Source of the DNA: Paludibacteraceae bacterium
Lineage (GTDB): Bacteria > Bacteroidota > Bacteroidia > Bacteroidales > Paludibacteraceae
Assembly: GCA_017542915.1 (NCBI GenBank)
Contig: JAFXWI010000013.1
Location: 1 to 16,380 of the forward strand
Direction of reading: 5' to 3'
Length of the DNA: 16,380 nucleotides
The position numbers were made by a program, and so were the translations under genes. Shown piece by piece: positions 1-5,629 of the stretch; position 1 is the first letter of the stretch; each line of letters opens with the position of its first letter. The notes under the pieces were generated by a model. It saw only the letters and a program-made list of their open reading frames with translations, had not been told where the DNA came from and searched no databases.

Positions 1-1277
1 GTCGATTGCGCGCTGATGAGATCGTTCGAAGCGTTGGTCAACTCCAAGTTCGATGCGGCACCCCATTTGAATTTCTCTGTGGTGGAATGGAACACACGTT
101 GCGTCACCTCTATATTCTCTTTTTCGTTGATATAGGTCTCATACGCACTGGAGAGATTGAAACAAAGCTGACGATACTGGATCTCTAAATTATCCGTAGT
201 CTCAGAGAGGGTGTTTTTTGCCTCCTCCAAGGCGATCTTCTTCTCTACCACACCTGCAGCACGTTTACCGGATGACCAGAGCGGCATTTTTACGCTCACT
301 TGTATTACATTCGGCGGAGTCATACGCATTCCTCCTTCGCCGTAGTACTGCTGGTTCGTGTAGTTATATCCTACACCGATGGTCGGTCCGTATGCCCAAC
401 TTGCCATGTGTACATTTCGTTTGGCGAGCTCCACTTGTTTGGCGAGAAGCTGGTAGTTGAGGTTGTTCTCCACTGCGAAATTCTCACCCAAAAGGGTCAG
501 CACGCGTTCCGGAGAAAGGACTTCATCGATGCTCTCGGTTAATGTCAACTCCGTTTCAGCCGGTACGTCTAACAGCACTTTGAGGCTGTTGGTCGCCAAT
601 TCGATATTTCGTTTCTGTACGTTGATGGAGTTTTTGAGAGTGTTCACGCGCACATGGATCTGGTCGGCTGTGGTCTGCTCCGCAGCTCCGGCCTCTACCG
701 CATTGCGGGTAATGGTCTCCAAATGCTCGATATTATTCAAACTCGAATCCAGCAAATTAGAGATACTACGCAGCGCCAGAACGGATACATAGCTGCTCAG
801 AATACTGCTCCGAAGTTCGCTTTCCGATTGCTCCAGAGCAATCTTTTTCATGTCAATCGCTACGTTGTTGAGCAGAACGCCTACGATCGCTTGTCCGTTA
901 ATACCTACAGATGCAGTCACGCCAAGAGCTCCTACATTAGGCATGTTAATCTCAATCGGCATTCCGCCCATACCCAATGTGGCGCTATATCCTAAATAAT
1001 CACTGTAGCTATACGTACCATCTACCTGAGGTAACATCGAAGCGATGGTCTGCCAACGGGCTGCGTAGGCTTCCTGTACTGCTAAGGAGGCATTCTTCAG
1101 CGTGCGGTTCTGCTTCACCGCATAGTCCTGCGCCTCTTTAAGAGATAAGCTCAATGTTTTCGGCGCCCCGTCTTTGTAGATTTGGGAGCCGTGTGTCGCT
1201 GCCATCACATGGTCTTCTGCTTGTACCGCTGTACTCATCGCGAGTATCGCGGCAATCATTAAAATCAATTTTCTCAT
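1..1277 (-). CDS. TolC-family outer membrane efflux protein (3' end outside window)
   Basis: Reading the minus strand from ATG at 1277 gives 425 codons without a stop up to the window edge. The protein starts with a Sec signal peptide (MRKLILMIAAILAMSTAVQA, likely cut near residue 20). It then shows the two-repeat pattern of outer membrane efflux proteins: a first helical part rich in A, E and Q (about 46-75), a glycine-rich beta part (about 86-130), long helices (about 140-235) with the segment LKVLLDVP, and then the second repeat with its own beta part (about 305-345). Family members are usually 430-490 residues, so roughly the last helix is missing. It would form the trimeric outer membrane channel of a tripartite exporter. 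ATG lies 5 bases after the tetR stop, so the two genes are almost certainly one transcript. A type I secretion channel is the alternative role; the substrate cannot be told. Confidence 0.95.
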   Translation of the reverse strand, partial: MRKLILMIAAILAMSTAVQAEDHVMAATHGSQIYKDGAPKTLSLSLKEAQDYAVKQNRTLKNASLAVQEAYAARWQTIASMLPQVDGTYSYSDYLGYSATLGMGGMPIEINMPNVGALGVTASVGINGQAIVGVLLNNVAIDMKKIALEQSESELRSSILSSYVSVLALRSISNLLDSSLNNIEHLETITRNAVEAGAAEQTTADQIHVRVNTLKNSINVQKRNIELATNSLKVLLDVPAETELTLTESIDEVLSPERVLTLLGENFAVENNLNYQLLAKQVELAKRNVHMASWAYGPTIGVGYNYTNQQYYGEGGMRMTPPNVIQVSVKMPLWSSGKRAAGVVEKKIALEEAKNTLSETTDNLEIQYRQLCFNLSSAYETYINEKENIEVTQRVFHSTTEKFKWGAASNLELTNASNDLISAQS

Positions 1278-1282
1278 ATATC

Positions 1283-1897
1283 TTATTTATTATTTTCTTC
1301 CATCAAATATAGTGCCAAACCTTCCTCGGAGAGAATTCCGCGAACGAGAATGTCCATCGCCGTATGTCCGAGTTGGTGCATGTTATGAAGCGCCTCTAGC
1401 TCTTCTATGTCGCGAATAGCATCGATATAGATACGGGCAAAAATAAATGCCGTTAAATCTATATTAAGGTTCGCGCGCACGAGACCCTGCTCCACACCTT
1501 GCTCTATATACTGTGCCAAATACCGCTTGTGAATCTCAAAACATTCTGCCTGAAAATCCGCAAACTGACGAGGGTAGTATTTCTTGAGGTCAAAGACCAA
1601 CTGAGGTACACGGCGCACGTCGTTTTTCTCTGCTGTCTGCCGTTTGATAAACAGCTTCACAATCTGCCGAAAATCATTCAACTTCAGCAGCTCCTCCATC
1701 TTCGTACTCATGTACTTCAGATTAGACTGTAACATCTGCTCAATCAGTTCATCCTTTGACGCAAAATAAACGTAGAATGTCTTTTTGGACATCCCTAATT
1801 CATGACAAATATCGTCAATGGAAACACTGCGAATACCAAGGCGGAAGAATAACTCGCCTGCAGTCTTGATAATATTACATCTCTGGTCGTCTGACAT
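1283..1897 (-). CDS. TetR/AcrR-family transcriptional regulator
   Basis: This 204-residue protein has the TetR layout. The N-terminal three-helix DNA-binding domain covers about residues 8-50: IIKTAGELFFRLG, then SIDDICHELGMSKKTFYVYF as the helix-turn-helix, then SKDELIEQML. A helical ligand and dimer domain of about 150 residues follows, with no recognisable ligand signature. The ATG at 1897 places the HTH at the usual distance from the N terminus, and no SD is visible, as is normal in Bacteroidota. It is transcribed together with tolC (5-base gap), which suggests a self-regulated efflux regulator that senses a pump substrate. Two inverted repeats upstream of its promoter (1987-2016 and 2016-2035) are candidate operators. 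The family assignment is firm; the target and ligand are inference. Confidence 0.93.
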   Translation of the reverse strand: MSDDQRCNIIKTAGELFFRLGIRSVSIDDICHELGMSKKTFYVYFASKDELIEQMLQSNLKYMSTKMEELLKLNDFRQIVKLFIKRQTAEKNDVRRVPQLVFDLKKYYPRQFADFQAECFEIHKRYLAQYIEQGVEQGLVRANLNIDLTAFIFARIYIDAIRDIEELEALHNMHQLGHTAMDILVRGILSEEGLALYLMEENNK

Positions 1898-1949
1898 AAA
1901 AGTAGTTCTTTGTGAGCCTCGAGGATTTCTATCCTAACGAAAGCGGGCA

Positions 1950-1981
1950 CAAAGGTACTGCTTTTTTTTGAGATGTGCAAA
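1950..1981 (-). promoter_or_regulatory. Promoter of tetR-tolC, Bacteroidota type
   Basis: On the minus strand TTTG (1981-1978) is followed by 20 bases and TACCTTTG (1957-1950). This matches the Bacteroidota primary sigma consensus TTTG-N19/21-TAnnTTTG exactly. Transcription would start about 50 bases before the tetR ATG. Confidence 0.8.
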
Positions 1982-1986
1982 TTTTT

Positions 1987-2016
1987 AGGAAACTTTTTTC
2001 ACTTTTATAGTTTCCT
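1987..2016. promoter_or_regulatory. 8-bp inverted repeat next to the tetR -33 box
   Basis: AGGAAACT (1987-1994) and AGTTTCCT (2009-2016) are perfect inverted arms separated by 14 bases. They lie directly upstream of the tetR -33 box. Read on the minus strand, no U-run follows, so this is unlikely to be a terminator of the upstream gene. It may be a regulator-binding site; function not shown. Confidence 0.4.
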
Positions 2017-2035
2017 TGTAAAGTCGACTTTGCAA
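2016..2035. promoter_or_regulatory. 20-bp near-perfect palindrome, candidate TetR operator
   Basis: TTGTAAAGTCGACTTTGCAA is palindromic at 18 of 20 positions, with a perfect AAAGTCGACTTT core at 2020-2031. It lies between the stop of the MBL gene and the tetR promoter, about 35 bases upstream of the -33 box. A loopless symmetric site of this length fits a dimeric TetR-type repressor better than an RNA hairpin. Binding is inference. Confidence 0.45.
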
Positions 2036-2037
2036 TT

Positions 2038-2667
2038 TTACCTTCTTTCGTAACCGATGGTGGTGGATTCACCGTGACCGGGGAAGACTTCGGTCTCGGG
2101 AGGAAGGGTCATCAGTTGCTCCAACGAGCTAATCAACTGACCATAGTTACCGCCCGGAAGGTCGGTGCGACCGTAGCCGCAACGGAAGAGTGTGTCGCCG
2201 GAGAAAAGCTTCCTCTCTTCCGGAAAATACAGACATACCGATCCCTGCGTATGTCCCGGCGTATGAATAATCTGAAATCTGAATTCTGAATTCTGAACTC
2301 TGAACTCTGAATCCTGACTTCTGAACTCTTCTATCTCAAATCTTTCTGCCTTGAGCCCTAAGCCGAAGAGATCGTATTGTTGCTGCATAGCTTGAGCCAT
2401 GGGTATATCCGCCTCGTGCATCCGGACCGGTGTGTGCCATGTTTCCGTAGCCCATTTGGCACCCCAGAGATGATCCAGATGACCGTGGGTCGCTACGATG
2501 GTCAAAGGCTGATCCGGTTGATGGAGTCGGGTGATCGTTTGGTACAACTCCTGTCTCTCCTGCTCGTAAAAACAAGCCGGGTCGATGAGGAGCACTTTCC
2601 CCTCCTCATCCGCCAGAACATACGTATTCGTTCCAAACGGTCCAAATGTAAACTGTTCAATCTTCAA
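2038..2667 (-). CDS. Metallo-beta-lactamase-fold hydrolase (glyoxalase II-like)
   Basis: This 209-residue protein carries the MBL metal ligands in order: H61-x-H63-x-D65-H66 (THGHLDH), H139 (TPGHT), D158 (SGDTLF) and H198 (PGHG). That is the layout of the small YcbL/glyoxalase II-like subgroup, which hydrolyses thioesters such as S-lactoylglutathione or related compounds; the true substrate is unknown. The start matching the family N terminus (xKIEQFTFGPFGTNTYVL) is a TTG at 2667; there is no ATG nearby, and an A/T tandem repeat runs up to it. Residues about 113-133 (EFRSQDSEFRVQNSEFRFQ region) are a translated 7-base tandem repeat lying just before the H139 loop, and look like an insertion. 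The gene follows the radical SAM gene after about 100 bases on the same strand and may be last in that operon. Confidence 0.9.
   Translation of the reverse strand: MKIEQFTFGPFGTNTYVLADEEGKVLLIDPACFYEQERQELYQTITRLHQPDQPLTIVATHGHLDHLWGAKWATETWHTPVRMHEADIPMAQAMQQQYDLFGLGLKAERFEIEEFRSQDSEFRVQNSEFRFQIIHTPGHTQGSVCLYFPEERKLFSGDTLFRCGYGRTDLPGGNYGQLISSLEQLMTLPPETEVFPGHGESTTIGYERR
2272..2327. repeat. 7-bp tandem repeat (CTGAANT) inside the MBL gene
   Basis: Eight copies of a 7-base unit run head to tail, mostly CTGAATT or CTGAACT with a few changes. They lie within the reading frame of the MBL hydrolase. Because three units make 21 bases, they encode a 7-residue period (SEFRVQN, SEFRFQI). A shorter relative (TTCTGAAATCTGA) sits between serB and the channel gene at about 6844-6857. 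Confidence 0.85.
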
Positions 2668-2670
2668 TTC

Positions 2671-2699
2671 TTAATTTTTAATTTTTAATTATTAATTTT
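2671..2699. repeat. A/T tandem repeat upstream of the MBL gene
   Basis: On the plus strand this reads as repeated TTAATTTT-like units of 6-7 bases. On the coding (minus) strand it is AAAAATT/TAAAAATT repeats leading directly into the TTG start at 2667. The same unit type occurs inside the radical SAM gene (3567-3597) and before efp. Confidence 0.7.
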
Positions 2700-2710
2700 C
2701 CTCGTCTTCA

Positions 2711-2750
2711 TCGGTCCGTTCTCGGTCCAACATCGGTCCAATGTCGGTCC
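2711..2750. repeat. Four TCGGTCC units at exact 11-bp spacing
   Basis: TCGGTCC begins at 2711, 2722, 2733 and 2744, an exact 11-base period, in the gap between the radical SAM stop and the MBL start. On the transcribed strand the unit is GGACCGA. The spacing is about one DNA helical turn. The role is unknown; a protein-binding array or a simple expanded repeat are both possible. Confidence 0.75.
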
Positions 2751-2766
2751 ATCTTCGAGAGATAAG

Positions 2767-3789
2767 CTATTTCCCGCATTCCCTGCAAATATCCGGCAAT
2801 TCCTCCATCGCTGCGCGGCGGAACGCGGTCGCTTTCTCATTGGAGAAAAGTTCTCTAAGGGGTGTCTGCATGATATTTCCGTACGTGTACTCGTGTCCTT
2901 TGTCGTAGCAGCAAGGCAGCACCGTTCCGTCAGTAGTGATCACCGCACCGCTCCACACCCTAAAACATCCTTTGCCCATTGCTCGGCGGTGATACTTCCC
3001 GTCCTTGCCTTGGATATAACGGCTGTATCGCGCCTCGGTAGGCATCAACGGATGTCCGTTCTCGTAGTCATAGAGTTGTGCGGTCTTGAAAACCAAACGG
3101 TCTGCTCCCAAGGCCCTGTACTCGCGTTTGAAAAGCGTCCATTCCTGCTCGTTGCTCTTCAGTCTCAGACACTGGAGTTCGATGACCGGCGTTCTTCGTA
3201 CACCGGAAGACGAATGATCCTTTGCTTCTCTCAGCCAACGAATAGCCGCCTTGCATCGCTCTATATCTCCTCCTACGCGGTAGGCACTGTAGGTCTCTTC
3301 CTTCAACCCGTCCATCGAGATGATGATGCGGTCAAGTCCCGAAGACACCAATTCTTCCGCCCTCTCTTTCGTCATCGCTTGTGCATTCGTGCTGACGATC
3401 GTATAGAGTCCTGCCTCTTGCGCCTCGCGAATCATATGAGGCAGGTTCGTGTTCAGCAGTGGTTCTCCCTGAAAATAAAACTGAATCACAAAAGCCGTCT
3501 CCTTCACTTCCGCCAACACCCGTCTAAACACCTCCATGGACATGTAAGGCTGTTTGGGGACTTCTGCATTTTTAATTTTTAATTTTTCATTTTTAACTCC
3601 CCCTCTCCCTACCGGGCACTCGGGGCAGTGGAGCTGACAGATGTTCGCCGGCTCGACAGAAACGAATATCGGCGCATGATGAACGGGGATAGAAGTACGG
3701 AAAAGCACTGAGCCGAGACGACTCAGTGCATAACTTCCATAACAGCGTAACGCGTTACTTACACGGGATCTTGTTAATACGGCGCTCAT
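2767..3789 (-). CDS. Radical SAM/SPASM-domain protein
   Basis: The 340-residue product has the radical SAM cluster motif C51-x3-C55-x2-C58 (CQLHCPEC), which binds the SAM-cleaving 4Fe-4S cluster. FQGEPLL (107-112) matches the SAM-binding GxP region. A C-terminal SPASM-like cysteine set follows, C275, C293, C294, C335 and C338, for auxiliary Fe-S clusters. Family members include peptide-modifying enzymes and uncharacterised single-copy enzymes; the substrate here cannot be told and no precursor peptide gene is seen next to it. A longer reading from TTG at 3804 exists, but ATG at 3789 is preferred; it overlaps rpiB by 35 bases, suggesting translational coupling. Residues about 65-74 (VKNEKLKIKN) are an A/T tandem repeat read in frame just after the cluster motif, probably an insertion. 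Confidence 0.9.
   Translation of the reverse strand: MSAVLTRSRVSNALRCYGSYALSRLGSVLFRTSIPVHHAPIFVSVEPANICQLHCPECPVGRGGVKNEKLKIKNAEVPKQPYMSMEVFRRVLAEVKETAFVIQFYFQGEPLLNTNLPHMIREAQEAGLYTIVSTNAQAMTKERAEELVSSGLDRIIISMDGLKEETYSAYRVGGDIERCKAAIRWLREAKDHSSSGVRRTPVIELQCLRLKSNEQEWTLFKREYRALGADRLVFKTAQLYDYENGHPLMPTEARYSRYIQGKDGKYHRRAMGKGCFRVWSGAVITTDGTVLPCCYDKGHEYTYGNIMQTPLRELFSNEKATAFRRAAMEELPDICRECGK
3567..3597. repeat. A/T tandem repeat inside the radical SAM gene
   Basis: The minus strand reads AAAAATG and AAAAATT units in series, of the same kind as the intergenic run at 2671-2699. They translate in frame as a lysine-rich stretch (KNEKLKIKN) between the CxxxCxxC motif and the rest of the TIM barrel. 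Confidence 0.8.
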
Positions 3790-4204
3790 GACGCTCACCC
3801 TCAAAATCCGTCTGGAAGAACTTGCGAACGATATCCAGCGCCATGGGGGCAGTAATGAAACTTGCCGGCAGACCTAATACATTAGCGTTATTGTGCGCGC
3901 GAGCGAGCTCTGCCAATTTCGGCTCCCAGCAAAGCGCAGCACGGATACCCTGATGTTTGTTTACGGTCATGGTGATACCATTACCCGTGGAGCACATTAC
4001 TACACCGAACTCGTACTCACCTTTCTCCACTGCTTCTGCCAACGGGTGAGCAAAATCGGGATAGTCGCAACTCTCCGTCGAGTAGCATCCAAAATCTTTT
4101 ACTTTGGCTCCATTGTCCTCCAAGAACAACTGAACCTTTTCTTTAAGTGCATAACCTGCGTGATCCGATGCCAACGCAATGGTCATTTCTGAAAAGCTTT
4201 TCAT
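3755..4204 (-). CDS. rpiB: Ribose-5-phosphate isomerase B
   Basis: This 149-residue protein matches the RpiB/LacAB fold. It has DHAG near the N terminus (14-17), DYPDFA (48-52), the active-site loop C71-STGNG followed by NKHQGIRAA (82-90), and HNNANVL (104-110). C71 is the expected catalytic base and H104 the residue that opens the sugar ring. The enzyme interconverts ribose 5-phosphate and ribulose 5-phosphate in the cytoplasmic pentose phosphate pathway. ATG at 4204 is used; an internal Met at residue 7 (MTIALASDHAG) is a possible shorter start. It lies 35 bases downstream of marC and overlaps the radical SAM gene, so it is mid-operon. In many Bacteroidota rpiB sits beside transketolase; that gene is absent here. 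Confidence 0.96.
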   Translation of the reverse strand: MKSFSEMTIALASDHAGYALKEKVQLFLEDNGAKVKDFGCYSTESCDYPDFAHPLAEAVEKGEYEFGVVMCSTGNGITMTVNKHQGIRAALCWEPKLAELARAHNNANVLGLPASFITAPMALDIVRKFFQTDFEGERHERRINKIPCK

Positions 4205-4213
4205 ATTATATAT

Positions 4214-4239
4214 GATTTAACAGTTTAACAATTTAACGT
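4214..4239. repeat. 8-bp repeat between marC and rpiB
   Basis: The minus strand shows GTTAAATT, GTTAAACT, GTTAAATC in tandem, filling most of the 35-base gap between marC and rpiB. It is another short A/T-rich repeat of this genome. Confidence 0.6.
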
Positions 4240-4851
4240 TTAAAATACTGCAGCCAAGTTTCCAAACATCAGCTTGCAAGCGATCGCGAGCACGATGATA
4301 CCGAAGAACTTACGGATGATATACAAACTGGTTTGACCCATGAATTTAGTCAGCCATTTGGTGCCGATGAGCACGAAATAAAGCACCAAGATACAAAGTA
4401 TCAGCGAGATACACAGGTTCGGCACAGAGTACTCCGCCGTCAGCGCCACCAGTGCGGTAAAAGCACCCGGACCGGCGTACATCGGGAAAGCCAACGGCAC
4501 AATAGCACTACCGTTTCCGATCTCGCCTTCCAACTTGTCGTTCTGGAAGATCGTGATATCCAACACCATCTCCATCGCCATCAGGAAGATCACAAATCCT
4601 CCAGCGATCGCGAAATACTCAATCTTCACACCGAAGATCTTCAAGATCCACTCTCCTGCGAACAGAAACGCCATCAGAATGATCAGACTCGCTAAACAAA
4701 CTCTCCAAGCGCTGATCTTAATTCCGCGTTTCTCCATGTTAATCGTAATGGGGATATTTCCGAAAGGATCAATGATGGCGATCATGAACACAAAAGCCGA
4801 CATAATCTGCCAAATATCAAGCCCCGAGAAGAAATTTTGTATTGTTTCCAT
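4240..4851 (-). CDS. MarC-family integral membrane protein
   Basis: The product is 203 residues from ATG at 4851; a longer reading from 4905 would start inside the promoter. Six hydrophobic segments are visible, at about 14-34, 52-72, 78-98, 118-138, 146-165 and 183-202. The family signatures are AIIDPFGNIPI (25-35) in the first segment and PMYAGPGAFTAL (123-133) in the fourth, with a conserved-looking acidic ENDKLEGE-type loop between (about 104-111). MarC proteins sit in the inner membrane; despite the name, a role in antibiotic resistance was not upheld for the E. coli protein and the function is unknown. The gene is the first of the minus-strand cluster marC-rpiB-radical SAM-MBL and has a clear promoter of its own. 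Confidence 0.92.
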   Translation of the reverse strand: METIQNFFSGLDIWQIMSAFVFMIAIIDPFGNIPITINMEKRGIKISAWRVCLASLIILMAFLFAGEWILKIFGVKIEYFAIAGGFVIFLMAMEMVLDITIFQNDKLEGEIGNGSAIVPLAFPMYAGPGAFTALVALTAEYSVPNLCISLILCILVLYFVLIGTKWLTKFMGQTSLYIIRKFFGIIVLAIACKLMFGNLAAVF

Positions 4852-4874
4852 AGGTATTTTATCAAATTTGAGTG

Positions 4875-4906
4875 CAAAATTACTATTTTTCTTGCATATA
4901 TGCAAA
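4875..4906 (-). promoter_or_regulatory. Promoter of marC (and probably rpiB, radical SAM, MBL)
   Basis: On the minus strand TTTG (4906-4903), 20 bases, then TAATTTTG (4882-4875). Its -33 box lies in the palindrome TTGCATATATGCAA (4892-4905), which also holds the -33 box of the opposite promoter for efp. Confidence 0.8.
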
Positions 4907-4922
4907 TTTTTTTGTACTTTTG
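4891..4922 (+). promoter_or_regulatory. Promoter of efp, divergent from and overlapping that of marC
   Basis: On the plus strand CTTG (4891-4894), 20 bases, then TACTTTTG (4915-4922). The first base of the -33 box is not consensus. Transcription would start about 70 bases before the efp ATG. Confidence 0.72.
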
Positions 4923-4953
4923 CAGCGTTTTTTGAAAAAAAGAGATTTTTTAG

Positions 4954-4998
4954 TTCAAATTTTTAAGTTATAATTTTGAATTTTTAATTTTAAATTTT
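4954..4998. repeat. A/T-rich repeat leader of efp
   Basis: Repeated AATTTT(T/G)AA units run up to the efp start codon. They resemble the runs at 2671-2699 and 3567-3597. No Shine-Dalgarno site is present. Confidence 0.55.
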
Positions 4999-5562
4999 AT
5001 GATTAATAGTCAAGACATCAAGAACGGCGTATGTATCCGTATGGACGGCCGTTTGTATTTCGTAATCGAGTTTTTGCATGTTAAGCCGGGTAAAGGCAAC
5101 ACGATCATGCGTGTGAAGTTTAAAGACGTTGTTGACGGACGCGTTTTGGAGCGCCGCTTCAATATCGGTGAGAAGCTGGAGGATGTTCGCGTTGAGCGCC
5201 GTCCCTATCAGTTCCTCTACAAAGAGGGTGAGGACTTCATCTTCATGAATAACGAGACCTTTGAGCAGGTACCTATCGCTCACGATCTCATCACCGGTGT
5301 TGATTTCCTCAAAGAGGGAATGACCGTTGATGTGGTTTCCGATGCTTCTACCGATACCGTGCTCTTCGCTGAGCTGCCGACCAAGGTAGAGCTCCAAGTG
5401 ACCTACACCGAGCCGGGTCTCAAGGGTGATACTGCTACCAACACCCTCAAACCCGCTACCGTGGAGACAGGCGCTGAGGTACGCGTTCCGCTCTTCATCA
5501 ACGAAGGTGAGATCATCCGCATCGACACGCGCGACGGTTCTTACTGCGAGCGAGTTCGCTAA
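4999..5562 (+). CDS. efp: Translation elongation factor P
   Basis: The 187-residue product has the three-domain length of EF-P. The N-terminal KOW-like domain carries the tip loop VKPGKGN with the lysine at residue 32, the position that is modified in organisms with EpmA-type enzymes. The following VKFKDVVDGRVLERRF matches the family, and the C-terminal OB domain ends with the usual GEIIRIDTRDGSYCERV. EF-P binds the ribosome between P and E sites and relieves stalling at polyproline stretches. The ATG at 4999 is preceded by a pure A/T leader. No epmA/epmB genes are in the window. The gene has its own promoter and a strong hairpin right after its stop, so it is probably monocistronic with some read-through into serB. 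Confidence 0.97.
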   Translation: MINSQDIKNGVCIRMDGRLYFVIEFLHVKPGKGNTIMRVKFKDVVDGRVLERRFNIGEKLEDVRVERRPYQFLYKEGEDFIFMNNETFEQVPIAHDLITGVDFLKEGMTVDVVSDASTDTVLFAELPTKVELQVTYTEPGLKGDTATNTLKPATVETGAEVRVPLFINEGEIIRIDTRDGSYCERVR

Positions 5563-5582
5563 TAACGCTTAACTACGACCTA

Positions 5583-5609
5583 AAAGAGACATCCGACGGG
5601 TGTCTCTTT
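5583..5609 (+). terminator. Hairpin terminator between efp and serB
   Basis: AAAGAGACATCC (5583-5594), triloop GAC, GGGTGTCTCTTT (5598-5609): a 12-bp stem with one G-T wobble. The downstream arm ends in CTCTTT followed by ATGG, so the U-run is short. It starts about 20 bases after the efp stop. No convincing separate promoter for serB is visible, so partial read-through is likely. Confidence 0.7.
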
Positions 5610-5629
5610 ATGGTCAGGGCAATACTATT

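Noticed and set aside
1987..2035. Terminator for the MBL gene
   Set aside because: The inverted repeats are not followed by a U-run on the minus strand, and one is a loopless palindrome.
2272..2327. CRISPR-like array
   Set aside because: Units are only 7 bases with no spacers.
3187..3207. Imperfect palindrome CCGGCGTTCTTCGTACACCGG within the radical SAM gene
   Set aside because: It encodes GVRRTP in frame and might be another inserted repeat, but a single copy with a mismatch is too weak to call.
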